Source: CANHVK01 sp046304235
GTDB taxonomy: Bacteria; Bacteroidota; Bacteroidia; Flavobacteriales_D; Crocinitomicaceae
Length of the DNA stretch: 15,402 nt
Assembly (NCBI GenBank): GCA_046304235.1
Contig: JBKCEW010000052.1
Span: 1-15,402, forward strand
Direction of reading: 5' to 3'
The position numbers and the translations under genes are program-made. Below, in pieces: positions 7,297-15,223 of the stretch; within the stretch, counting starts at the first letter, position 1; the number at the start of each line of letters is the position of its first letter. The notes beneath the pieces were generated by a model. That model worked only from the letters and a program-made list of their open reading frames with translations, was not told the origin of the DNA and did no database searches.

Positions 7297-9399
7297 ATGA
7301 AAATGAAAATTTCTATATTGTTGGTTTTCTTAAGTTTTGTTTTATTTAAATCAAGCGCTCAAGAACCAAAAGAAATTAGAAAAGCAAATAAATATTACAA
7401 TAATGAAAATTATTGTGAGGCTTCTAAATATACTATTGATGCCTTTGAAAAAGTTAATCCAAAAAGTAGAAAAGCAGTTGAGCGTAAAGGTGAAATGGCC
7501 TTTAAAACAGGGGAGTGTTTTCGAAAAATGGAGGATTTTAAAGGTGCAATAGAGTGGTATCAAAAAGCAATTCTTTTAAATTATCAAAAGTTTAACCCTG
7601 AAGTGCTTTTTTATTTTGCAGAAATGATTAGGTATCTTGGAGATCATAAACTTGCATTAGATAACTACAATGCATATAAATTATTAGCTCCCAAAGATTC
7701 TAGGGCAGATGCTGGTATTCAAGCTTGTAAAAAGTCTGCTGAGTTTGCTGCTTCTAAATCAAATCACTTAATTTCAAATATTTCTATTTTAAATAAAGAG
7801 GGGTTTGATATGTCTCCCATTTTTGGTGATAAAAAGAAATCCTCCGTTGTGTTTAGTTCAGATAGAACGAGTCCAAATAATGGAGATATTGACCCTAGAA
7901 CTTGTGGAGGACATATGGATCTTTGGATATCTCAACAAGATAAAAAAGGTAATTGGGGAGAGCCACAAATACTAGGTGGTGAAAAAATCAATACTGAAAA
8001 CAACGAGGGTACTGTATGTTTTGATGGAAAGTTTAAAAAAATGTTTTTTACAAGATGTCCATTTGAAAAAAATAAAAATTTAGGTTGTGAAATTTGGATG
8101 TCAGATTCAAAAGGCAAAGACTGGGGAGAACCTGTTAAAGTATTAGTTAAAACATCAGATTCAATCTCTATAGGACACCCTTGTGTTACATTGGATGGTA
8201 ATATGTTAATTTTTGTCTCAGATATGGCTGGAGGACAAGGAGGCTTAGATTTATGGTATTCAACTTATTCTAAAAAAGCAGATGTTTGGTCTCAACCAAT
8301 GAATATGGGGCCTGAAATCAATACTGCTGGCAATGAAATGTTTCCTACATTTAATTCCTATGAAGACTTGTTTTTTGCTAGTGATGGTCACCCAGGCCTT
8401 GGTGGATTAGATATTTTTAGAGCGACTAAAAAAGATGGTAAATATCAATGGGAAACTCCTGTCAATATTGGTGCTCCAAGAAACTCAGAAGGAAATGATT
8501 TCAGTTTAATTGAAATTAATGATGCTGAGGGGTATTTCACTTCTGAACGTAAAGGAAATACGGGAGGAAATATGAAATCTGATTTGTATAAATATCAATT
8601 ACCTCCCAATATGTTTGACTTAAAAGTTATTGTAAGTAAATTGGGATCAGTTGATAAGAAGCTGGGTAATATCAGGGTAATAATTACTGGTTCAGACAGT
8701 TCTAAAATAGAAGGTACAACAGATAGAAGAGGAAATGTGTTTTTTGATTTAAAACCAAATGGTGAAAGAATTATTAAAGAAAATACAGATTATTTGATAA
8801 CAGCATATAAAGTAGGTTCTGAAAAAAATAAAAGCGAAACTCAATTTACAACACGTGGTTTAAGAAGAGATCAAAATTTTATTATTGATGTTCCTTTACT
8901 TATTCCTGAAGAAAAAATTAGAATACCTGAAGTTAGGTATGCTTTCGGAAAAGGGGAGTTATTACAAGATTCTACGATTAGTTCTAAAGATTCTTTAAAT
9001 TTCGTATATGATGTTTTAATGAAATACCCTAAAATGATTTTAGAGTTAAGTTCTCATACAGATTCAAGAGGTGGTGATGAGTTGAATCTAATGCTTTCTA
9101 ATAATAGAGCAAAAGAATGTATACGATATTTAGTAGAAGAAAAAGGAATTGATGTAAGAAGATTAATACCCGCAGGTAAAGGTGAAAAGGAACCAGTAAA
9201 ATGGATTGATGAAAGAGGCAAATCGGTGCTATTAACTGAAAAATACATCAATCAGTTTAAAGACAAAGATCGTTTAAAATTTGAAAAATTACATGCATTA
9301 AATCGAAGAACAGAAGGTTTTGTAAGAGGGATGGATTTTGATCCAGATTTAGCTGAACAACGTCTTCTTCAACCAATTGATGATTTATCTAAAGCTTAA
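7297..9399 (+). CDS. PorE-like outer-membrane-associated protein (TPR, beta-propeller, CRD, OmpA-like domains)
   Basis: A 700-residue exported protein (signal peptide MKMKISILLVFLSFVLFKSSA, no lipobox Cys). Domains in order: TPR-like helices (about 25-150, with EASKYTIDAFEKV and AIEWYQKAI repeats); WD40/PD40-type propeller blades (about 170-435, with recurring VVFSSDR, LIFVSDMAGGQGGLDLW and LFFASDGHPGLGGLDIF motifs); a carboxypeptidase-regulatory-like beta fold (about 440-535); and a C-terminal OmpA-like peptidoglycan-binding domain (about 545-690). The last contains SSHTDSRGG with D589 and SNNRAKECI with R604, the residues that usually hold mDAP. This order matches PorE (PG1058) of the P. 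gingivalis type IX secretion system, which links it to peptidoglycan. Bacteroidota carry many paralogues of this layout, so PorE orthology is inferred; the T9SS cargo gene two genes upstream agrees with it. It begins 77 nt after rluD. Confidence 0.8.
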   Translation: MKMKISILLVFLSFVLFKSSAQEPKEIRKANKYYNNENYCEASKYTIDAFEKVNPKSRKAVERKGEMAFKTGECFRKMEDFKGAIEWYQKAILLNYQKFNPEVLFYFAEMIRYLGDHKLALDNYNAYKLLAPKDSRADAGIQACKKSAEFAASKSNHLISNISILNKEGFDMSPIFGDKKKSSVVFSSDRTSPNNGDIDPRTCGGHMDLWISQQDKKGNWGEPQILGGEKINTENNEGTVCFDGKFKKMFFTRCPFEKNKNLGCEIWMSDSKGKDWGEPVKVLVKTSDSISIGHPCVTLDGNMLIFVSDMAGGQGGLDLWYSTYSKKADVWSQPMNMGPEINTAGNEMFPTFNSYEDLFFASDGHPGLGGLDIFRATKKDGKYQWETPVNIGAPRNSEGNDFSLIEINDAEGYFTSERKGNTGGNMKSDLYKYQLPPNMFDLKVIVSKLGSVDKKLGNIRVIITGSDSSKIEGTTDRRGNVFFDLKPNGERIIKENTDYLITAYKVGSEKNKSETQFTTRGLRRDQNFIIDVPLLIPEEKIRIPEVRYAFGKGELLQDSTISSKDSLNFVYDVLMKYPKMILELSSHTDSRGGDELNLMLSNNRAKECIRYLVEEKGIDVRRLIPAGKGEKEPVKWIDERGKSVLLTEKYINQFKDKDRLKFEKLHALNRRTEGFVRGMDFDPDLAEQRLLQPIDDLSKA

Positions 9400-9457
9400 A
9401 AGGAGAAAATAGATAAGAAGAAGAAACAGTAGAAAAAGAAAGATAATTAGTAGTTGT
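9400..9457 (+). other. Purine-rich, lysine-coding tail after the PorE-like stop codon
   Basis: Directly after the TAA at 9397-9399 the + strand is almost pure purine. Read in the same frame it gives KEKIDKKKKQ, a TAG, KKKDN and a TAG. This resembles an eroded lysine-rich C-terminal tail, but it could also be plain AG-rich spacer ahead of the terminator. Confidence 0.3.
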
Positions 9458-9482
9458 AGCCGTTTGTCAAAACGGCTTTTTT
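9458..9482 (+). terminator. Intrinsic terminator of the PorE-like gene
   Basis: Perfect 8-bp stem AGCCGTTT (9458-9465) / AAACGGCT (9470-9477) with a GTCA loop and a run of six T starting at 9477. It lies 58 nt after the stop of the PorE-like gene and is the only terminator seen on the + strand between 3050 and 9581, so it may end the whole run of four + strand genes. Confidence 0.85.
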
Positions 9483-9581
9483 ATTACTCTTAATAATTCT
9501 ATATTTCTAGCAATTTAGCAGTATAGAAAAGTTTTTTTAGGTAAAAAAGAGGGAAGTGTTTCTTTTATTTAAAAATAGTTT

Positions 9582-10040
9582 ATGCTAAAGATTTTTTTAA
9601 TTCGGCATGCTGATGCAGAAATCCATTCTTTTTCAGGTAAAGATATTGATAGAGTCCTATCTACAAAGGGAATAGCGCAATGTGCTGAATTGAAATGTAA
9701 TATTGAAAATTATAATTGGCAAAATGTAGATTTTTATGTTTCTTCTAGTGAAAGGACTAAACAAACGTTTCAAATGATTTTTGAGGATAAAGTTTGCGCT
9801 TTTGATAATTCACTGTATTTAGTATCAGCTAAAAATCTTTTGAAATATATTAATAATTTGAATGCTACTAATTCAATGTGTATCATTGGTCATAACGAAG
9901 GAATCTCAGCGCTAGCTACACAATTAACGGGGCAACGTTTTTTAATGAATACAGCTTCTTTTCTAGAACTTCATTTTGATTTTGAATCAACAAGTTATAT
10001 TTCTGCTGAAACAGCCTTTGTTGCAAATTTTATTTTTTAG
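9582..10040 (+). CDS. SixA-like histidine phosphatase family protein
   Basis: A 152-residue soluble protein of the histidine phosphatase (RHG, phosphoglycerate-mutase-like) superfamily, in the small SixA class. Visible catalytic residues: the IRHADAE motif (7-13) with R8 and the nucleophile H9; DRVLSTKG (23-30), equivalent to the SixA D-R-P-L-T-x-x-G block; SSSERTKQT (54-62) with R58; and IGHNEGIS (102-109) with the second catalytic H104. The enzyme forms a phospho-His9 intermediate. E. coli SixA dephosphorylates phosphohistidine on signalling and PTS proteins; the substrate here is unknown. The ATG at 9582 directly precedes the first conserved strand, so the start is firm. No signal peptide, so it is cytoplasmic. 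Its last 11 nt overlap the convergent rhomboid gene. Confidence 0.85.
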   Translation: MLKIFLIRHADAEIHSFSGKDIDRVLSTKGIAQCAELKCNIENYNWQNVDFYVSSSERTKQTFQMIFEDKVCAFDNSLYLVSAKNLLKYINNLNATNSMCIIGHNEGISALATQLTGQRFLMNTASFLELHFDFESTSYISAETAFVANFIF

Positions 10041-10740
10041 TATAGGTATAAGAGATGCTTGTATTTGAGTCTGAAATATGCTGATTTGTTAGAAATTCTT
10101 TTTCATAATTTTTAAGTTGATGTTCTATATTTTCTCGTGGTATAAAACTTGGATTTTCTTTTGGTAATACATGTTCTTTTTCAACATATAAAAGAGCAAG
10201 TAAAACACCTGTTATCACTCCTCCTAAATGTCCTTGCCATGATACTTTTTCTTCAACTGGAAATATACCCCAAACTAAACTTCCATAAGTAAGTACAATA
10301 AGCATCGAAATAGCCTGGTATTTCAACTGTTTTTTAATTATTCCACTAACGAATAAAAATAGGATAAGCGAGTAGATGATACTGCTCATTCCAATATGGT
10401 AACTACCTTCATTTTCTGCAATGAGCCATGTCATAAAACCTGAGATAAACCAACTCAATAATAATATTTTATAGGCTATTTTAGGATAAAAAAAGAATAA
10501 AGTAATTAACGTTAAAAAAATGGGGATAGAATTATTTATTATATGATTAATATCTGTTTTTGAATGGAGTAGGGGGGAGAAAATTATTCCAAATACTCCT
10601 GATAATGTTCTTGGTAAAATACCCAAACGTGTAAGTTCAATGGGAGATACAAATTCACCCCAATAAACAATCCACATTAGTAATACTAATAAAAAAGGAA
10701 TGATTATTACTTCGTAATTAATAGAAATTTTTGATTTCAT
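10030..10740 (-). CDS. Rhomboid family intramembrane serine protease
   Basis: A 236-residue membrane protein with about six hydrophobic helices (starting near residues 12, 48, 72, 92, 118 and 142, plus a last one around 172-186) and a hydrophilic C-terminal tail of about 50 residues. Rhomboid signatures: HSKTDINHIINN (59-70), the H-x6-H-x3-N block of helix 2; HIGMSS (115-120) with the likely nucleophile S119 in a G-x-S context; and WQGHLGG (168-174) with catalytic H171. Together these form the Ser-His dyad that cleaves transmembrane substrates within the membrane. The usual GxSG is GMSS here, and the following YG of helix 4 is YS, so the helix packing glycines differ. Substrates cannot be inferred. 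The ATG at 10740 starts 54 nt beyond the terminator T-tract of the lipoprotein gene, so it probably has its own promoter. Confidence 0.82.
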   Translation of the reverse strand: MKSKISINYEVIIIPFLLVLLMWIVYWGEFVSPIELTRLGILPRTLSGVFGIIFSPLLHSKTDINHIINNSIPIFLTLITLFFFYPKIAYKILLLSWFISGFMTWLIAENEGSYHIGMSSIIYSLILFLFVSGIIKKQLKYQAISMLIVLTYGSLVWGIFPVEEKVSWQGHLGGVITGVLLALLYVEKEHVLPKENPSFIPRENIEHQLKNYEKEFLTNQHISDSNTSISYTYTKK

Positions 10741-10797
10741 TTTTTTGTTTACTCAATAATAATGCCTTTTTCTAAAACTGACAGAATGACTTAATAC

Positions 10798-10829
10798 AAA
10801 AAAAGGGCTACTAAATTTAGTAACCCTTT
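10798..10829 (-). terminator. Intrinsic terminator of the beta-helix lipoprotein gene
   Basis: On the minus strand the sequence reads AAAGGGTTACTAAA (10829 to 10816, running into the loop) paired with TTTAGTAGCCCTTT (10815 down to 10802), then a run of Ts opposite the seven As at 10798-10804. One pair is a G-U wobble on the minus transcript but a C-A mismatch on the + strand, so the element is built for the minus strand. It begins about 20 nt after the lipoprotein stop codon. Confidence 0.8.
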
Positions 10830-10849
10830 AAAGTATTATAATTGAACTG

Positions 10850-12127
10850 TTATTTAACTTCTCCTCTTTTTCCAGCACATGTCCATGCAAACGAACTTGC
10901 TGCAAAAGTTGCACCAGTACCATCTGCAATTTTATCTAATTCAGTTTGAGCTGTTTTTAATGCGTCAGAACATGTAGTCGCACTTGTGTATGCTGTAACT
11001 TTATTGTCATTGTATTTGTTATTTGTAAATACTAATTTGCTGTTAAGGTAATTTGAAAAAGCATCTGTTTTACTAGCACAGTTTGTAGCAGCATCAAAAG
11101 ACGCAGATACTTTTACTTGTTTCTTTAATCCATTAGCATAATCGAATGAAATGTTCTCTAATGTACCTTGAGCTTTTGATTTAATATCTGCTGCTGTACC
11201 TTCAGTACCTTCACCTCTGCAAATTCCATTTTTCAAAGTAAACATACCTGTGTTATATGTCACATTCTCAGGTCCATCTAACTCTAAACCTTCATCTGTT
11301 CCAATACCGTCTCCATGAACTACCATAAATCCATCAACTGTTCCAGAATAATTTTGATCTAAATCAATACCATCATCACCTTGGTAATAAACTAAGATGT
11401 TTTTACAATTTACAGTACCTCCAAAAAATTCTACACCATCATCTAATGTTGCATAAACTTCAATATTTTCTATTGTTGTTCCATTTCCAACACCACCAAG
11501 AGTTAATGCATTGATTTCATTTCCTTCGCCTATTAACGCTCCACCATGTCTGATAGAAACATATTTTAAACTTCCTGAATTATCATCTGCTTTATCTCCA
11601 CCATAGCTACCATATGATTCAGAAGCAGGTATTCCTTCAATCTGAGCTTTAGTATCTCCAGTTGCTGCACTGATTGGTGCATTACCTAAAATAACTAAAC
11701 CACCCCATTTTTGGTTATCTGTTTTCTGTAAGTTACTTCCGAATGTTTCACCTGTTTTGATATTATCTAACTCCGATGTGAAAATAATTGGTTTTTCAGC
11801 TGTTCCCTCTGCCATTAATTTCCCTCCTTGAGCTATAATTAAAGCTGAAGCTAACGAACCTGTTCCTTGCTTTCCTTTAATTATTGTACCTGGTTGAATT
11901 GTTAATGTAACACCTGTTGGTACAACAACTTTACCTCCTAAATAGTATACTGAATCAGCAGACCATGTTTCGTTTTTCGAGATTAAACCTGCTTTTGTTA
12001 CTGATTTAGATCCAGTTGTCGTAACTGTTGTAGTTGGTGTTGTTGTTTCTTTTTCACATGACGTTAAAACAACAACAGTACCAAGTAATAAACTTGATAA
12101 AATTACTTTAAAAGTTTTTTTCTTCAT
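10850..12127 (-). CDS. Right-handed beta-helix surface or periplasmic lipoprotein, function unknown
   Basis: The frame is open to an ATG at 12181, but the ATG at 12127 gives a clean lipoprotein signal (MKKKTFKVILSSLLLGTVVV then lipobox LTSC, lipidated C24) and a 425-residue protein. After C24 come EKE and a threonine-rich linker (28-45). The rest is a parallel beta-helix: short strands with Gly/Asn turns (VVVPTGVTLTIQPGTIIKG, KWGGLVILGNAPIS, LKYVSIRHGGALIG, IENIEVYATLDDGVEFFGG). Three successive coils share D-[DE]-G-[VIL]-[ED]-[FL], at 229-234, 251-256 and 278-283. Cysteines at 241, 303, 350, 386 and 417 could form disulfides. The C-terminus, FAWTCAGKRGEVK, looks like a family-specific ending. 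Relatives in Bacteroidota are, from memory, labelled hypothetical or mislabelled multidrug transporter; nothing here supports transport. It lies downstream of a TonB-dependent receptor, suggesting a ligand-capture partner. Confidence 0.8.
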   Translation of the reverse strand: MKKKTFKVILSSLLLGTVVVLTSCEKETTTPTTTVTTTGSKSVTKAGLISKNETWSADSVYYLGGKVVVPTGVTLTIQPGTIIKGKQGTGSLASALIIAQGGKLMAEGTAEKPIIFTSELDNIKTGETFGSNLQKTDNQKWGGLVILGNAPISAATGDTKAQIEGIPASESYGSYGGDKADDNSGSLKYVSIRHGGALIGEGNEINALTLGGVGNGTTIENIEVYATLDDGVEFFGGTVNCKNILVYYQGDDGIDLDQNYSGTVDGFMVVHGDGIGTDEGLELDGPENVTYNTGMFTLKNGICRGEGTEGTAADIKSKAQGTLENISFDYANGLKKQVKVSASFDAATNCASKTDAFSNYLNSKLVFTNNKYNDNKVTAYTSATTCSDALKTAQTELDKIADGTGATFAASSFAWTCAGKRGEVK

Positions 12128-12311
12128 TTTTCTGTTTTTTTTTTCAAATTTCAGATTTTCTTCAATAGCTGATGTTAGCATTAATTTACTTATAGGTTAA
12201 TAATTGATTAATTGAAACGAGTTAAGGTTATGGAAATGTGAATTTGAATTCATATTCCCTTTACATCATAAAAAAGATAATTTTTAAAACACAGATATTC
12301 AGTTGAGTAAT

Positions 12312-12341
12312 AAAAAAAGCTGTCATCATTATGACAGCTTT
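12312..12341 (-). terminator. Intrinsic terminator of the TonB-dependent receptor gene
   Basis: Perfect 11-bp stem AAAGCTGTCAT (12316-12326) / ATGACAGCTTT (12331-12341) with a 4-nt loop. On the minus strand the stem is followed by Ts opposite the seven As at 12312-12318. It starts 28 nt after the receptor stop codon and separates the receptor from the lipoprotein gene, so the latter must have its own promoter or depend on readthrough. The remaining gap, 12128-12311, holds no other feature I can support. Confidence 0.85.
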
Positions 12342-12369
12342 AATTAGAAAGGAAGTTGTTTTATAACTT

Positions 12370-15204
12370 TTAAAATGTATAATTGTATTTTAATGAAAAT
12401 TGAATTCCTGGGTTGTAAGAAGAGTAAATTTCGTCTATGGAACCATATGATCTATAAAGTAAAGCTATTCTATCCTGTAAAATATTATTTATTGTAATAG
12501 TCATTTTTGATTTTTGTTTTTCACCAAATTTTCTAAACATATTTAGATTTAAACTATTAAATGGATCTGTATATACGTCAGGAACTCTTCCTGATGAAAT
12601 AACTGTTAATTGTTCTCCTTGTATGTTATACGATAAAGAGATATTTGTTTCATTTTGCGGAATTTCGTAACTTATTGTTCCATTAATTGAATAAGGAGAT
12701 TGTCCTGCCATAGGACGATATTTAGCTATTTCAGGTTGATCATTTCTTCTGTTTTTGTTTCTTAATTCGAGTTCGTTCTGACCCGTTTCATCAACAATTA
12801 CAGATGTTAAATCTACTCTAGACGTTACGAATGATGCATTAACACTTAACTTAAAACGATTTAATATTTTATGTTTTTCAGCTTTTGCTAATGCTTTTTT
12901 GAATTCAATCTCTGTTCCTAAAATACTAGCATTACCAGAATTTCTTGGTTTAACATTATTTGGCGCTGTTGCAAATGATACAATCTCAATATGGCCTTCA
13001 AATTGTTTGTAAAATCCAGATACTGCAAATAATTCTAAATCTCCAATGTAAAATTCATATCTAGCATCAAAATTGGAAATTTTTGTCTGTTTTAAATCGA
13101 TATTTCCATTATAAATTCTTTTTGTTATTGGGTCATAAATTTGTGCAATAGAAACTTCTTTAAATGAGGGTCTAGCAACCGAATTACCAGCGGCTAAACG
13201 TAAGTTCATTTTTTCATTTAATTTAAGGTTTAAGTTTAATGATGGTAAAATATTAAAATTCTCAAGTGTTTTTTGATTATTTAAAACAATTGATCCTGAG
13301 TTATTTTGTCCTGTATAATACATTTGAAAGTTTTCTAATCGAATTCCATAGGATAAGTTTAATCGTTCTTTTATCGGGTGAATCATTTGAATATAACCAC
13401 CTACTGTATTTTGATTCGCTTTGTAATTATTTGTTGGCTCATAATTTCCTATTGTATATGTTCCTTGTCTTGTTGTTGCGTTCCAAATCTGATTTTCACT
13501 TAAAAACCAATTAGGATCAATTTCTATTTGGTTCAAGTTCTTTGGTCTATGTCTGTAAGCAAATACAGAAAAATCTCTACTCTTGTATGTTCCTGTTAAA
13601 CCTACTTTCAGTTTCGTTTTATCTGTGAAAGAATGGATAACATCTGTTTTCAATGAGTTTGTTATTTCATCTAATTCTCTCCAAAAACGATCTATACCAG
13701 CTCCATTACCTGTACTTAAAGTGGTATCACCATCTGTAATTGATATTTTTGTTTCTCTGAAGTCTGGTTCATACACATTTGATAATGAAAAAGCATTTCC
13801 CCATGTTATACTCGTCTTTCCAATCTCGTGCGTACCAGTTAAAATCGCTGTACTTAGTCTTTTACTTGCGTAACTAATAATATCTTCATCAAGTATAGAA
13901 ATGTTATTAATATAATCTTGACTTTTTCTTTTCATTGATGTCGATTCACCATTCTGTAAGTGTAATAAAGTTAGATCAAACATATTTTTTTTGAAAGCAA
14001 TAGACCCCGAAGCTAATAAATTCCAGTTAACATTATTTTTCCCTACATTTCCAATTCGAGAAGACCATTTTTCTAGTTCATTAACTTCACTTTTTTCATT
14101 TTTTAGAAATTCATTTGTTTCAAATTTATCGTAGTAAATATTATCATTTGAATAACTTAATGATGTGTAGTATCCTGTTGTTAAATTTTCTTTTTTCGAG
14201 AATTTATTACCATGATTAATAGAAAATGATCCATTTGGCATACTCGTAGTGTTTCTAGTTCCAAGTTCACTGTTAAAGGATTTTGTAACTTTCTCTAAGA
14301 TTGGGTCAGCTAATACTTCATCAGGTATATTCATGTTGGAAATTTTAATGCCATCAACAGAAGGTAAACTTCTTTGTCCGTTATCAAAGCCTAACCAATC
14401 TGTTTTACTATGAGAATAACTTAAAAAGTTATTATTAAAATGCATTGACGGATTAAAGTCTAAACCTAATCCAATTTCTGTTGTCTTTTTTGATGGGAAT
14501 TTTTTTGTAGTAATTCCAACCAAACCACCAGTAAAATCACCGTAAAGATCTGATGACATTGTCTTGTAAACATTTAGGTTGTCTATGATAGATGTAGGGA
14601 AAATATCTAATGGGATGGCGTTAACGTCAGGATCTAAGCCAGGTATTACTAAACCATTTAAAGTCGTTTGTGTATAACGATCACCTAAACCTCTTACATA
14701 AATATATTTACCATTTTGAATTGTTACTCCTGTAATTCTTTTAGCGGCACCTGAAACATCACTATCTCCCGCTTTCTTAATGGATTGGGCTGATACTCCA
14801 TCGGTAACTGTTACTGCATTTTTTCTTTCAAGCAACATTCTTTTGTCTGTGCTCCCTTTGTTCGGATCATTTCCTTTAATTACAATTAATTTTCCTTGTA
14901 TAACTTTTTTCTCAATGAAAACTTCCAATGAAACATCTTGATTGTTCAAGCTAATAGTGTCGTTTTTCAGCTCATACATGGGATATTTATATACTAGTGT
15001 ATACTTACCATTTGGAATATTCTCAAAACTGAATTTACCATCTAAATCTGTCTTTGCAATTTTCTTGATTGTATCTAGTTTAATCACTACACCTGGCAAA
15101 GTTTCTTTGTTATCAAAGTCTTTGATTATACCTTTAATTGTGTTTTGGGAAAAAATTACAATCGAAATTAAATTGAAAACAGAAAGAATAATAACTTTTT
15201 TCAT
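12370..15204 (-). CDS. TonB-dependent outer-membrane receptor with carboxypeptidase-regulatory-like N-terminal domain
   Basis: A 944-residue outer-membrane transporter. Signal peptide at 1-19 (MKKVIILSVFNLISIVIFS); CarboxypepD_reg-like beta sandwich at about 21-100 (IKGIIKDFDNKETLPGVVIKL...DLDGKFSFENIPNGKYTL); a hydrophobic LIVIKG stretch (106-111) in the TonB-box position; plug domain at about 125-235 with SAQSIKKAGDSDVSGAAKRITGV and the VRGLGDRYTQTTLNG motif (170-184), ending YGDFTGGLVGITTKKFP; then a 22-strand-type barrel to the C-terminal ...FSLKYNYTF, whose final Phe is the usual barrel-assembly signal. It imports a bound substrate using proton-motive force passed on by TonB. No SusD-like gene is next to it; instead a beta-helix lipoprotein follows. 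The substrate cannot be read from the sequence. ATG 15204 directly precedes the signal peptide. Confidence 0.92.
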   Translation of the reverse strand: MKKVIILSVFNLISIVIFSQNTIKGIIKDFDNKETLPGVVIKLDTIKKIAKTDLDGKFSFENIPNGKYTLVYKYPMYELKNDTISLNNQDVSLEVFIEKKVIQGKLIVIKGNDPNKGSTDKRMLLERKNAVTVTDGVSAQSIKKAGDSDVSGAAKRITGVTIQNGKYIYVRGLGDRYTQTTLNGLVIPGLDPDVNAIPLDIFPTSIIDNLNVYKTMSSDLYGDFTGGLVGITTKKFPSKKTTEIGLGLDFNPSMHFNNNFLSYSHSKTDWLGFDNGQRSLPSVDGIKISNMNIPDEVLADPILEKVTKSFNSELGTRNTTSMPNGSFSINHGNKFSKKENLTTGYYTSLSYSNDNIYYDKFETNEFLKNEKSEVNELEKWSSRIGNVGKNNVNWNLLASGSIAFKKNMFDLTLLHLQNGESTSMKRKSQDYINNISILDEDIISYASKRLSTAILTGTHEIGKTSITWGNAFSLSNVYEPDFRETKISITDGDTTLSTGNGAGIDRFWRELDEITNSLKTDVIHSFTDKTKLKVGLTGTYKSRDFSVFAYRHRPKNLNQIEIDPNWFLSENQIWNATTRQGTYTIGNYEPTNNYKANQNTVGGYIQMIHPIKERLNLSYGIRLENFQMYYTGQNNSGSIVLNNQKTLENFNILPSLNLNLKLNEKMNLRLAAGNSVARPSFKEVSIAQIYDPITKRIYNGNIDLKQTKISNFDARYEFYIGDLELFAVSGFYKQFEGHIEIVSFATAPNNVKPRNSGNASILGTEIEFKKALAKAEKHKILNRFKLSVNASFVTSRVDLTSVIVDETGQNELELRNKNRRNDQPEIAKYRPMAGQSPYSINGTISYEIPQNETNISLSYNIQGEQLTVISSGRVPDVYTDPFNSLNLNMFRKFGEKQKSKMTITINNILQDRIALLYRSYGSIDEIYSSYNPGIQFSLKYNYTF

Positions 15205-15223
15205 ACTTTATTTTTATGAAATG

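Noticed and set aside
9500..9530. TTTCTA/TAGAAA inverted repeat before the histidine phosphatase gene
   Set aside because: Only 6 AT-rich pairs with a 14-nt loop; not distinguishable from background.
12128..12181. ATG at 12181 as start of the beta-helix lipoprotein
   Set aside because: It places 18 charged residues before an otherwise ideal lipoprotein signal peptide starting at 12127.
12220..12227. Octamer AGTTAAGG shared between the upstream regions of the lipoprotein and the receptor (minus strand of 15294-15301)
   Set aside because: In two AT-rich regions of this size one or more shared octamers are expected by chance, and the copies lie in opposite orientation to their genes.
13266..13873. 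Open frames of 82 and 96 codons on the + strand opposite the TonB-dependent receptor
   Set aside because: They lie inside a long, well-supported gene on the other strand, have no recognisable domain and no start context.
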